Notes under the pieces: generated by a model
What the model saw: only the letters and a program-made list of their open reading frames with translations
Told to the model about the DNA's origin: nothing
Database searches by the model: none
Position numbers and translations under genes: made by a program
Part shown: piece after piece, positions 12,404 to 22,554 of the stretch
How positions within the stretch are numbered: the stretch's first letter is position 1
Layout of the letters: every line of letters starts with the position of its first letter
NCBI GenBank assembly: GCA_034769895.1
Contig: CM068373.1
Coordinates: 435,407,080 to 435,471,079, forward strand
From: Magicicada septendecula
Taxonomy: Eukaryota; Arthropoda; Insecta; Hemiptera; Cicadidae
Length of the DNA stretch: 64,000 bases
Direction: 5' to 3'

Positions 12404-14327
12404 ATATAAACTCAATGAATGGACATTTTAAATATATTAAATATTTTAATTTATGGCTATGACCTTGCTAACTTAGGAAATGAAGTGTGGTAAACTAAAA
12501 AATTAATGACAAGAGATTGTAAATAAATTTATAATGAAATTAATTATGTGTATTGTAACAAGTATATAATGTAAACAATGTGTGTATGTAGTAGAAATTG
12601 TTTTAATAATGATAATAATAATATTTTAGCAGACTAAATAGATAATGAATTTGTAATAAATGAATAACAAGAATTTTGTAATTGTTTTGGAAGAAAGTGA
12701 TTAAAATATGTTGTGTTTTTAATGATTGAATGAAATGATTTGAGATGAATTAATTGATTAATGATTGTTATACAACTAAATTTTGATGATGAATTTAAAT
12801 TATGTGTATGAGATTTGAACTTGATAATAAATAGTGAATATATATAAAGTTGTAAAAGATAGAATTTGGGTGATAGTAATTGTTTAAGTAAGACATTTGA
12901 GTCAGTCCAAGTTGAGTATAGATGGGTGTTAGAGAGGATAAGAGGTGAAATACAAATAATGTAGAATTTGAGTATTGATAGTGACACAGTAGCTATGGGG
13001 AAAATATGTAGAGTAATGAGTGATATATTGAGGTAATAAATGACTGGAGATATTTTGGAGATGAAAGTGATGTAATGGGAGAGTAATTAGTTGATAGTGG
13101 AATTTTGTAAGGGGGGTGGTGTGATAAGGAGTCCTCAACGAAAAGCATTGTGGCGGGAGGGGAACCGATATGCGCCGGAAAGGGTTACCTAGGGAAGGTC
13201 CGGGAACCAGATAAGGGAATGAGCATTGGGAGGGAACACACATCCTGAGTACAAAGAGGGTAGAGAGTATTTTGTTATAAGGGTAGAATGATTCGAAATG
13301 AGTTAGAATAGTAAGTTAGAGGTAGAGAACTGTTGGTAAAGGTAAATATTTTGAGAGATGGGTGTCATACTAGATAAAGAATTTGTAAGTGAGCGTTAGA
13401 TTATAAAAGGGGTAAGATTATAGGTAAATGCCAAGTTGATAAAGTGAATTTTTGTATGAATAACTGAGAATTACCCAAATTAATAAATGAATAATAAATG
13501 AAATGTTATGTAAAAAAAAAAAAAAATTTGGGAAGAGTTAATGGTATAGTAGGTGATAAATAATTAATAATGAATTAATAAAAGTTCAATTGAGATTAAA
13601 ATGTAATTTTTATAATTTTATATGCAAATTTAAAGATTAAAGTGTGTAATTTGGGTCAAGCAAAAAGGTGAATTGTTTATTTTTAATGTAATAACAACAA
13701 TGTTTAGTATGATGTAGAATATGTAGTTGATTTTATGATGTACTTAGATGATTTTGTGTTAATTTTAAATGAATTTAATTGTTTTGAAATATTAATCCTA
13801 GGAGGAAAGGTATTTGTAATACGGTAATGGGAAATGTTTATTTAAATTCTGATGGGAATCAGGGCAATAATTTTGAATTTTGGGATAAAAGTTAACAAGA
13901 GAAGGTAGATAGAATGAGATTATGGAATTTTAAAATATGTATCATGTTATGTTATGTATTCATATATATGTTAGAGGTTAAGAGAAAAAACCAGTGCTTC
14001 TTAACGCAAACCAGCACAGCTAAGGGGAAACAGATCAGTTAGGGATATAGTATTATATAAGGCCACTAGGTGATATTTTGATTTGTTGTTTCAGTGTTTG
14101 GTGATGCTGTGGCGGCGGTCCTGAGTTGGCCAGCGTGTCAGAGCAGGAGCGTTAAGTACCTGGCTGACTTTATGGTGTTGGGATCTCGAGAGATAAGTCC
14201 AGTAAGGTCATTCAGGTGCGGTCACAGTCACTGAACCAAGGGTGAGTTAATTATATTTTTGTTTGTAAAACGCAAAGGGGGTTGTGGCAACATATCCTGG
14301 CTGATCCCTTTAGCAAGTATGAGTGTG
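12404..14327 (+). other. AT-rich non-coding part of the LTR element with a GC-rich exon-like island
   Basis: No protein gene seen. Most of it is G- and A-rich on the plus strand, so minus-strand frames in it (12634-13243) are composition artefacts. Near 14095-14240 the composition shifts to GC-rich and the stretch is bounded by TTGTTTCAG on the left and GGGTGAGT on the right, like an exon. One frame stays open for about 46 codons inside. Confidence 0.45.
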
Positions 14328-14369
14328 TCAATGAGAGTTTTTATGCTTCGGCATAAAATCTCTCATTGA
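14328..14369 (+). promoter_or_regulatory. 19-bp stem with cUUCGg tetraloop beside the polypurine tract
   Basis: Arms 14328-14346 and 14351-14369 pair over 19 positions with one mismatch. The loop TTCG is closed by C-G, the exceptionally stable cUUCGg tetraloop in RNA. The hairpin abuts the GGGGG polypurine run (14370-14374) and the 3' LTR at 14378. It would form in the genomic RNA just upstream of U3. A role in plus-strand priming, RNA packaging or transcript folding is inference. Confidence 0.85.
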
Positions 14370-14377
14370 GGGGGTAT

Positions 14378-15633
14378 TGTAACGGGACATTTTTGTCTAC
14401 CTGGGGTAATATAAAGATCAGTGTATTTTGATAAAATAATATTTTGTGATGAAACGTAATTTTGGGAGACATAAACGTAAATTGATGATATGGTAAATTT
14501 TATTGGGACCAAATTAGAAAAGGAATTGTAAAATATTATTCATGAATTATAACGACGTAGTAGGCAAACAGGCGAAATTGTGTCAAGGTCAGCTCCAGAC
14601 GCTAGGAGAACAGTTAAGTGAGTAACCGATGATGTAACATCAGGTCGGACGATATTACGTCAGTACTTACATAACGCTGGAATGCGGGAGTGTCAGACGA
14701 ACCTCATGCTGGCGTAGTGATACAAGAACTCAGCACAATGGAAATTAGTAAAACAGTCGCGGCCGTTTCACAAAGTAGTGCCGTTCGTCTCAGCCCAGTC
14801 TGAAATAAGCACTCGCATGAGTGACACCTACAAAGTTCTGGAACGTAAATCGCGGGCGCCCGCAGTTAAATAAAATGTGATATAAAATCGAAATTATACA
14901 TAAATAACGTAAATGAACAGTTTTCTTGATATAATAACAGTTTCGGAGATGTAAAACGAATTATTCATTAAAATAAAAGTGTGTGCGTGGAGCAATGTGA
15001 CGTCTTCTGGACTCAAACTCAGCTAAGTAGTCTACAAGAATAAAAACAAAACTTTCAATTATGGTTTAAATATTCAAAATTGTAATATTCAAATTTAAAT
15101 ATTTTCACGATTAATGGAGAGCTCTTAAAATCCTGGGGTAGATATGTGTGTGTGAGTGCAAGCACTGGTTTCCGTTGTGTTAGTTAAGTTAAGTATTAAG
15201 CGAATTATTTTGTATTTATATTTCATGTTTTATTTTGACTATTGCTGAACAAATTATATTTTCATTAAACAAATGATCCATTTTATATCTATATTTTACT
15301 TGGAATACTATTGAAACAAAAAGGTAAGAAAGGGAGAAGGAAGATTTTATATGTAATGTTGGGATAAAGGGGAATGTATAAAGTTTTGTTTGATCAGAAA
15401 AAGATTAATTTTATGAAATAAACTAAAGTTAATTTGCCTGGTAGAAAAAGATTAATTATTCCAAGCAACCATCTTGTTTTCCACTCGTCCAATTAGAAAT
15501 CCTGGATACGGTAGGTAAAGTAATTTAAGTTGGCAACATGACAACATGGCGGCACTAGCCGTAAGTGTACAAAATAAACAAAGCATATTAGTAAATTCAT
15601 AAATCTAAAATAAACTAAGTTTATTAGTTAACA
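14378..15633 (+). repeat. 3' LTR, intact empty-site reference
   Basis: 1256 bp, TGTAAC to TTAACA, followed by the duplication ATAT. It lacks the hAT present in the partner LTR and so shows the pre-insertion sequence at 14581-14592. Confidence 0.92.
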
Positions 15634-15637
15634 ATAT

Positions 15638-16247
15638 CATTTAGTATTTGATTTAAGTACAATTTTAAAATACCCATAATATAACAATACAGTGCCAATT
15701 AATTTTTTATGCTATAAATGACAGTTTAAAAACATAATATTACAATGGACTCACTGATCATCGTATGGTACAGTGGAAACAAAATACAGACACCAATGAA
15801 GTCACTAATTACCAGCTTCAAGTAATCGCAATTAATTATTTGCAACAACTCGTACAATAATTCAAGTTAAATTTGTCCACAAACAATAATAATGTCAAGT
15901 AGTAGAGTTCCACACTAATTATAACACAGTAAACACTTTTCACTAATCTTCAACAATAACTAAATCCGCACTAAGGAAATCACTCAACTTGAGTGACTTG
16001 TAAGCGGGAACTGTCGCCTATATGCTGGGTCCCAGACTAATGTTCCATAATACGCATCCTTAACAAGCACTCGAAAACTCTAGAGGTACTTAAGTGCGGC
16101 CTTGGCAGAAACATGTGCCTGTTCGGCTGACCAAGAAACATGTAGAAAGACACTCTCCATTGTTCGAGAACATTCCATCTTTTCTATAATATCGAAAGAT
16201 AAAAACATAAAGTAAGATAAAAGTTAGGAACATATGAAAATGCATAC
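15638..16247. other. Intron sequence left of aminopeptidase exon 4
   Basis: No gene recognised. It lies downstream of the exon 4 donor on the minus strand and should be intron 4 of the aminopeptidase gene, with the LTR element inserted further into it. Confidence 0.5.
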
Positions 16248-16509
16248 CATATTTTTCCATTGGTATGTTGAAATTGTAATATCCAGTGTAATGCGTGAAC
16301 GAATCGACAGACACCTGTAGAGTATGTTGCAAGTTCTTGAGCGAACTCGTCCTGCCATAAAGGGTTACTGCTATCCCCTGTGGTGTGTATTGAGTTGGCA
16401 GCTTGTCTAAAGAATTTATCACAATTGAAATAGCTATTGGGTGTATTACAGGAGTCTTCTTAAACTTGACCGTTGTCAGACCTTTACTTGGAGTATCTGG
16501 TATTTCACT
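16248..16509 (-). CDS. Aminopeptidase N-like, exon 4
   Basis: Minus strand; acceptor TTTTTCAG before 16509 and donor G|GTATGC at the low end. It begins in phase 0, exactly where exon 3 stops, and encodes 87 residues plus one base. LTTVKFKKTPVIHPIAISIV is the M1 segment that usually reads like TTFxxTPxMSTYLLAF. TSSLKNLQHTLQVSVDSFTHY and YYNFNIPMEKY correspond to the helix and the FxxPYPLPK step that leads into the GAMEN loop. The catalytic exons should follow on the left but are not seen before the window ends. The exact low border could be one base off. Confidence 0.85.
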
Positions 16510-16692
16510 CTGAAAAACATATGACCTTAAATTGAGACCCTATAAACACATGAAATATTGCCATATTTTATATATACGTATTGTAATTGGTAATGGTACA
16601 AATGTTTTATATCACCAAACTTGTAAGTAACATCACATATAATATATTTGATTCATGGTGTCTGTATGTTAATTTCATAAAGAAATAACATC

Positions 16693-16771
16693 TTGGATTT
16701 CGTTGTCCATGACATGTCCGTTACTTAACTAAAGTAATGAAATAATTCGTAGTGAAATAATTATATTTAGT
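16693..16771 (+). mobile_element. 79-bp Penelope-type terminal insertion with 11-bp target duplication
   Basis: Begins TTGGATTTCGTTGTCC and ends near AATTATATTTAGT. It is flanked by GAAATAACATC at 16682-16692 and 16772-16782. The same start recurs at 23568 (plus) and near 26037 to 26000 (minus), and its end resembles the 3' end of the Penelope-like element near 25030. It lies in intron 3 of the aminopeptidase gene. Confidence 0.7.
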
Positions 16772-16944
16772 GAAATAACATCACTATGAATAAACATGAT
16801 AAAATGTGGTACTGTGTTTTATTTTAGGAAATCGCTCTTTATAACTACTTTTTTTTAAACATAACACAATTATCTTGGCTTTGTATTGTTTTCTGAATGT
16901 TAGGCCATAGTGTCTAAGCAGCGTCAAAGCTAAACTATTTCTTT

Positions 16945-17300
16945 TCCTATCCTATCGAGGGTCACTGCCAGTGGGTACTAAACTCTCTATCTGCTGTTTC
17001 TTAGAGCCACCCTGACATACGCAGCGCCCGCATTCTGGTCTCTGCTTCGGCCCTACCAGTTGTTGCATGCTTGGAAGCTTCCAATTCCAAACCCAGTTTT
17101 ACATCTCCAGTTCTCCCCGCTTTCATCCGCAATGACGTTATCAGGCGAGGGTCAAAGCTTCCTTCACTCCGCTCCCTTGCGCTCAACTTCTGCCTATCCT
17201 CATCTCCATCGCTTTAACACAACAAAGGCCCACCACCACGACCAAGTCATGAGCAACCACAGGGCACATCCAGCTGCTGCCCCAACAGCTGACCTTGACC
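16945..17300 (+). pseudogene. LINE (Jockey-like) C-terminal reverse transcriptase relic
   Basis: Plus-strand frames give LRATLTYAAPAFWSLLRPYQ, matching the TYAxPxW stretch near the end of Jockey-type reverse transcriptases, then VIRNDVIRRGSKLPSLRSLA, the usual tail. A frame change and a stop separate these blocks. Only the last part of the protein is present, so this is a 5'-truncated dead copy. It ends directly beside the MITE at 17319. Confidence 0.5.
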
Positions 17301-17318
17301 TTGACCTTATGACTATAG

Positions 17319-18124
17319 GGCCTCTATTAGACTAGGCCACTGGTGGCAAACTTGATGGGTCCACCGTATTACGGGACAAAAATGAATCAGCCACCAGTTA
17401 CACAACCATTAAAGAAAGCCTATTGTTTGCAGCATAGAAATGTAGTTGAGGCATCAAACGAAAGTTTGCTTCTCCTTTGCACTGCTATTAAAAAAGAGGA
17501 CGCAAAGAGCTAGGAAAATGCACATACGTACAATGCTAGCTTCAAGAGAAGGCAGAGGACTGTATTATACTTTGTTTGATTAAATTTGTGCGGATGATAA
17601 TACATTTTTTAATTCACATGTCAAAAGCGTCATTTTTTGAACTTTTGGACTACATAAAGTGGTGTTAACACGAGGACTGAGCTCATAAGTGGTGTTAACA
17701 TGAGGATGAGAAGAGGTTTTTTTAATTTTATCTTGCTTTTTGTTCTCCATCTTTTGCATCACTTTCATTAACACTTTCTCTCGACATTATCACAAAGCAA
17801 AACCAATCAATTCACTTTCAGTAACAAAATGACAGGTAGAGGTAACCTGGTGTTATGAAGCAGGTGTAATGTGCATAGTTGTGATGGCGCCACTAGTGGT
17901 CTTCTGAAATAAGCTACCTCTGAAACAATGCCCCGGCTGGTAGTGGCGCCACCAAAGGTTGCCCGAGCTGTTGCCGGGGCCATCCACCAGTCGGTCACCA
18001 ATTTTTGGTGGCGCCACCAGTTACCCTAGTCTAATATGTCTCATTTGATTCAATGCCCCACGAAGTGTTGAGCCACTTGTGGATAAACTTTGTTGCGCAC
18101 CAGTGGCCTAGTCTAATAGAAGCC
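17319..18124. mobile_element. MITE-like DNA element with 27-bp inverted ends
   Basis: Left end (from about 17319, CTATTAGACTAGGCCACTGG inside it) and right end (to 18124) are inverted copies over about 27 bp. The interior codes for nothing recognisable. A second, inner copy of the right end (GTGGCGCCACCAG then CCTAGTCTAATA at about 18009-18037) suggests nesting or a subterminal repeat. The target duplication could not be assigned, so the superfamily is open. Confidence 0.7.
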
Positions 18125-18421
18125 TAACACGTATGGACTCTACATTATGGGGAGGCCCATAATATATCACAGACAACAATAATGCCTACTGTGCCCGTTA
18201 TATGATGACAAGCAAGAGGTTCACTTAAATAAATAAACAAACGAACTCACACATACAGACACACAAACGCACACCTGTGTAAGGAATTATTTACTCTACA
18301 AATAATAATATATCTACAAATATCTGTACAAATAATCTATAATCTATCTCTACAAATAATAAATAATACTCTGTGTATCAGAGTTATATTATGTATTTAA
18401 ATACTCACACAACCAACTTAC

Positions 18422-18545
18422 CTCGGGATTCGTGTTGGACTGCACTATGTAATCGCCGCTCTTATGAATAACTTGCATTTGAAACACAGCTTTAAAATTT
18501 TCCTGATAGAAACATGGAAACGTACGTGTTGAAAAAAAGAGAGGC
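18422..18545 (-). CDS. Aminopeptidase N-like, exon 3
   Basis: 124 bp between acceptor TTACTTTCAG and donor GAG|GTAAGT on the minus strand. The first base completes an Arg codon left by exon 2, and 41 codons follow. STRTFPCFYQENFKAVFQMQ matches the M1 hallmark RRAFPCFDEPxLKAxF in the N-terminal domain, with Tyr-Gln in place of the usual Asp-Glu. Confidence 0.88.
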
Positions 18546-19035
18546 CTGAAAGTAAGAAAAGAAAGTGGTCAGCGACTCAAAACATGTAATAAGTTTACAT
18601 TATCATTGCTCATTGGCTTCTGATAATTATTATCAGAGTTGGATACACTGAGGGCTGAATAAACATTCGAAAGCTGCATCTTTCCTACTTGCTAAGACAC
18701 ATAGGCCTAATCTCAATTGAAAATGTTCGTAATTAATTAGCTTAGTTTTTTATTCACCTTAAGCTTATATACCTTCATTTTTAGCGGCATATTATTTGCA
18801 GTTTTTGCCGTTTTTTCCCTTATTCCATTGGGGGGGGGTACCCTCAAAACCCCCTTTTTATGCCAATATTTTATGAATAACAGATTAGGAATACTATGAA
18901 ATTAAAAATAGCCTTTGACACATTGCTCTCTGTACGCTCTGGTAAGTTATCGTGATGGTGGTTGAATATAATGCTTACGTTGAGGTTTGACAACAAAAAC
19001 TGTTATAATAGAATTTTAATTAATAAAGTTGTGTT
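18546..19035. other. Intron 2 sequence, no gene
   Basis: AT-rich intron sequence upstream of exon 3. A short G9 run near 18832 facing a C-run forms a small snap-back. Nothing else is seen. Confidence 0.4.
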
Positions 19036-19039
19036 AGGG

Positions 19040-20041
19040 TGATTTTTTATCCCCAATTCTTTTTAACTGTGTTCTGGAGAAAGTAGTGAGAATTTGAAAT
19101 GAAAAATTAAAAGCATGCAAAATATCACCAATAATGTTGGGAAGAAGGAACAAATGTATTGAAATAAACTGTTTGGCATTCGCAGATGACTTTGCAATAC
19201 TTTCTGAAAATCTGACATCTGCAGTAACACAAGTTAATTTTTTGGAGGACATAGCCACAGTAGAACAGGCTTAAGAATTTCTGCAGAAAAAAAAACAAAT
19301 TTCTCACAAACATTAAAAACACACCAAAATTCCTGGTAACAGATATTGGTCGAATAGAAAGAGTTCGAAAATTTAAGTATCTAAGAGAGATAATTCAAGA
19401 GAATGGCTTGGAAAAATCTGCTATAGAAGAAAGAATTCATAAGATGGAAAGGGCATATGGTATAACTAAAGATATTTACAATAAAAAGTGCATATCTAAA
19501 AATGCGAAAATAAGGCATTAGAGTACAGTAGTGAAGCCAGAATGCCTATATGCAAGTGAATGTAATATGCCTATATGCATTGAATTATAATTTAGACAAA
19601 CTAGAAATATTGGAAAGACGAATTATTAAGAAAATATTAGCCCCACGAAAAACTTCAGAAGGTCGGAAATTAAGAAGTAATGATGCAATATATCGAAGTA
19701 TAGAAAATATAACAGAAACAATGAGAAAAAGAAGACTATTATTTTTTGGACATTTATATAGAATGGATGACAATAGGTTGACAAAGCAAATCTTCAAATA
19801 TATGTGGGGGAAGAAGTCAACATCAAGTTGGATTAAAGAAGTCCAAAAGGTTTTAGAAAAAAGTAATGTACATGCAGAAGAAGCAATTGAAGGAGAAGTT
19901 TTTCGGACAAAATTGTCAAAAATGGAGGGAGTCCAGGGTAGGAATGAAAAAAACGCAGGTTCAAAGTGGACTGAAGACAGGAAGAAGAGACACAGTGAGA
20001 AGATGAAGGAATATTGGAAAAAAGGAAAGAACAAAGAGTAA
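19040..20041 (+). pseudogene. LINE reverse transcriptase relic, C-terminal half
   Basis: LSPILFNCVLEKV starts the match. CLAFADDFAILSENL carries the catalytic [YF]ADD box at about 19170-19215, followed by FKYLREIIQENGLEKSAIEE (thumb), then a long open stretch from 19550 to 20041 with the usual tail LERRIIKKILAPRK and RRLLFFGHLYRMDDNRLTKQ. At least three stops or frame changes occur before 19550, so the copy is dead. Its 5' part is missing. The style (LFFGHLYRM, thumb motif) fits RTE-like insect LINEs. Confidence 0.75.
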
Positions 20042-20084
20042 AGAATTTAAATTTGCATGTGGTCCTTAGATGGCCGATACGGAA

Positions 20085-20352
20085 AAAATTTACAGGCACT
20101 GCACAAATGCAATGCACAGACAAGGGCATTGAAAATGCTACAATAAATCTAAAAAATATATATATTAATTTTTTTCTTCATTTACCAATGTACAGATTAT
20201 AAGTTAAATGTAGTCGCATTCATAAACAAAGTTTTATATGTGTACTATGTTATTGACAACAAAGAAGTATTTTCTATGGAAACTCACCGGTTCCCATTTT
20301 CGATCACGCACCAGCGATCACAAGCAAATGTGTGACACGTCCTTATAAAGGC
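20085..20352. repeat. Dispersed repeat, copy 1 (partner at 38104-38455)
   Basis: About 270 bp nearly identical to 38104-38455: shared AAATTTACAGGCA start, AATCTAAAAAATATATATAT, TTACCAATGTACAGATTATA and GCGATCACAAG/CACGTCCTTATAAA end. No coding capacity. On the minus strand it starts ATAAGGACGTGTC directly after a hammerhead-like motif (20348-20379). Confidence 0.75.
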
Positions 20353-20379
20353 TTTCAAGGTTCACAGCTTATCATCAGA
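20348..20379 (-). ncRNA. Hammerhead-like motif, minus strand, probably degraded
   Basis: Minus strand reads CTGATGA (20378-20372), then AAGCT-GTGA-ACCTT as a short hairpin, then GAAAGCC. This is the order of the hammerhead core (CUGANGA, stem II, GAAA). One unpaired T precedes stem II, and stems I and III are poor, so activity is doubtful. A better copy is at 25852-25899. Confidence 0.3.
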
Positions 20380-20494
20380 CCCCTAATCGGAATAATTTTT
20401 CTATAGTGGTGTGCAACAGTGTTAATTCTATATGTTCTTTTATTATCTATCCTAGCAAAACCACTGAATGCAAAGCGGAGACGACCTCCTCTCG

Positions 20495-20580
20495 AAAGTC
20501 CAACATAGTTTCAGGAAGGGCAGATCATGTTTAGATTGCATCTTTCAATAGCCCAGTGTGATGATTTAAAAGCAAATTTA
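20495..20580 (+). pseudogene. LINE reverse transcriptase scrap
   Basis: VQHSFRKGRSCLDCIFQ fits the QHGFRxGRSCxDNI motif of LINE reverse transcriptases. A frame change is followed by DDLKANLN. Very short and dead. Confidence 0.4.
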
Positions 20581-20859
20581 AATAGCACAAATAAAAAAAA
20601 ATAAATTTTGGTTTAAATACCGCGTGAGAAAATAATCTCATTGGAATAACTAGGGTTATAAGGAGTATTAAGTATAACTAGGGTTCCCTGTGTTATGATG
20701 TCTTGGCAGGAGAGACATTGTACCAGATCTTCGAAACGCACAGAGAATATCAGTTGCCTACATATGTATCTTTCATCGACTTTGGGCATGCGCAGAGGTC
20801 TGTCACATATCGGTTCAGTTCTTAGAGTGTAAACATGCAAAAATATGCAGAAAGAAAAT

Positions 20860-21600
20860 TTATTGATCGCAACAGTATGTAAACATTGAAAACAGTCATA
20901 CGCAATTAATTACAAGCGTGAACCTTCATCTCTTCACACGCCTTTGACAGACGTAGTCTGAGTCTGTAACTGACAGAACGATGTTTTAGATCGCAATTGA
21001 CCCGGTTCAAATCGGCCTCGGTCAGTTGCGACGAAACGACGTTTTTCCTGTTCCTATCCGGTCAATTGCGCCCGTATTTTCACTTGGTCTCAACTGACTG
21101 AATCTGTGGCAACTAGTAAAAAGGTTCCTGTTCTGAACTTCTTCTAATATTTTTTTATGTTAGGTTAGGTTAGGTTGGGTTAGATTAGGTTAGGTTAAGT
21201 TAGGAATAGAATAGAATTATAATGGCCGTTTCTGAATTATTATAATAATAAAATGTAAATGTTACTAACGATCGATACTGGCTTACGACCGAGTAAAAAT
21301 TCACTCTACGATAGCACAGAGAAAGTTGATTTGTAGTAACAGTACATAGACAATGGAAACTGTCATATCGCATTATCATTCCAGGCGTGAGATTTCATTT
21401 CTTCACACGCCTTTGATAGATAAGGTACAGTCGTGTCTGTAGCTCATAGGACATTTTCGATCGTAATTGGTCGGGTCGCAATTAACCGGGTTCAATTTTC
21501 CACCTCGGCCGCAACCGACCGGATTTTATATAACTGGGTCGCAACTGACCGGGTTTTGTACGATTGGGTCGCAACTGACCTCAATCCGGGTTGCGAGTGA
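20860..21600. repeat. Two diverged repeat copies flanking a telomere-like tract
   Basis: A block at about 20865-21010 (with TCTTCACACGCCTTTGA and a cluster of CGCAATTGACC motifs) recurs diverged at about 21335-21500. The second copy ends in a degenerate minisatellite of GGGTCGCAACTGACCGGGTT units (21470-21600). No coding capacity recognised. Confidence 0.6.
21160..21204 (+). repeat. Interstitial telomere-type repeat, nine TTAGG units
   Basis: Nine consecutive 5-bp units; six are exact TTAGG and three carry one change. TTAGG is the telomere repeat of most insects. It sits inside an intron and between two diverged repeat copies. Confidence 0.85.
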
Positions 21601-21965
21601 AACTCTTTGTAAAGTCTTCAACTGATTTGTCGCTAACAACGGCCTAAGAGAAGGAATTTAGTTGTGGGGGCTGAACTTTTTATATCAATACCATCGTTAA
21701 GTGCCTGCCTTGCGCGATAGATACTCGTTAAACCCGATCGATCTACATAAGTCGCAGATTCAAACCACTGCACTTTGTTTTCTAAACTCGCAATCTTTGT
21801 TCAGACATGTAGTGTAGTACGTTTCTTTGATTATTGCTTTATCATAGCTACCGACTGAACACAAAGAAATTATCGTTTGGGTTACTTAATTATTTATGTA
21901 TTTTTTTAAACTCTTTGTTTACGTTGTAACCACAAGAGGAATCCTTCCTTGCTGGAATGGTGAGT

Positions 21966-21994
21966 ACTGTATTATTATTATTATTATTATTATT
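21966..21994 (+). repeat. (ATT)n microsatellite, split by a LINE end
   Basis: Run of about eight TTA units immediately left of the LINE tail at 21996. A matching run continues right of it at 22346-22364. Confidence 0.8.
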
Positions 21995-21995
21995 T

Positions 21996-22345
21996 TGTTC
22001 GAGTGTCAACGGTGGGTGCTGGAGAGGCGAGGACTGGAATCGGAGATTGGCCCCATGACGCCTGATAACATCATAGGCGTCATGCTCAGCAGCAAAGAGA
22101 ACTGGGATATGGTTGTGACCTTCGTGAGGATGGTCCTACGGCAGAAGAAGCCTGAACTGGACCCTCTCACAACTCGATGATATAGATAAAGCTGTAGGAG
22201 CCTAGTAGGCGCAATACGAGTTGCTTTTCCAGGGGGGGGTCCCTGCCTGTAAAGTGGAGGTTTTTTGGTGGGTGCGAGTCCCACACACCGGGAGACCAGC
22301 CGGGTGGTGGTGCATAATGGATTTTTCTTTCCCCGCAAAAAAAAA
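21996..22345 (+). pseudogene. 5'-truncated LINE end (R1-like C-terminus plus 3' UTR)
   Basis: RRGLESEIGPMTPDNIIGVM then LSSKENWDMVVTFVRMVLRQ is the C-terminal tail seen in R1-type LINE proteins (pattern LTPxNIVxxMLxSxxxWxxV). It ends at a stop at about 22180. A 3' UTR and an A-rich end (AAAAAAAAA at 22339) follow. Only about 350 bp were copied. The piece landed inside an ATT microsatellite, whose units flank both sides. Confidence 0.6.
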
Positions 22346-22554
22346 TATTACTATTATTATTATTTAGCAATGTATATTTGTTTACCTAAGATTTAAAGTT
22401 TTGATGATATCTATTTGTTAGTGATAAATTTATCTTTGTATTAATTTTTTGTTCGCCTGAAGACGATCTCTGATTCTACAGACGTCGAAACGTCGTGTTT
22501 CTTAATTTTCTCCCGATGTCTAATGCCCGAAACCTTATAATCTGCAATACAACA

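Larger units (their letters stand above)
1732..15633 (+). mobile_element. Young non-autonomous LTR retrotransposon, split by a hAT
   Basis: Two long terminal repeats frame a 3.6 kb body. The 5' LTR is 1732-1941 plus 9709-10765 (hAT removed) and the 3' LTR is 14378-15633 (1256 bp). Both begin TGTAAC and end TTAACA. The element is flanked by the 4-bp duplication ATAT (1728-1731 and 15634-15637). A primer site starting TGGCGCCCGAA lies just after the 5' LTR (from 10767), and a G-rich polypurine tract precedes the 3' LTR. The body carries one 485-codon frame and no protease, reverse transcriptase or integrase, so it must move with borrowed enzymes. I count about fifteen substitutions plus one indel between the LTRs (close to 99% identity), so insertion was recent, probably within a few million years at insect rates (inference). 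Apart from the hAT it looks whole. Confidence 0.9.

Noticed and set aside
12634-13243. Two minus-strand open frames inside the LTR element
   Set aside because: They reflect purine-rich composition of the plus strand; no domain, start context or homology.
17580-18001. Minus-strand frames inside the MITE
   Set aside because: No homology; they arise from the self-complementary GGTGGCGCCACC sequences.
22450-22500. Third hammerhead-like string (CTGAAGA ... GTCGAAACGTCG)
   Set aside because: The word order fits but stem II and stem I do not pair properly, so it is not called.
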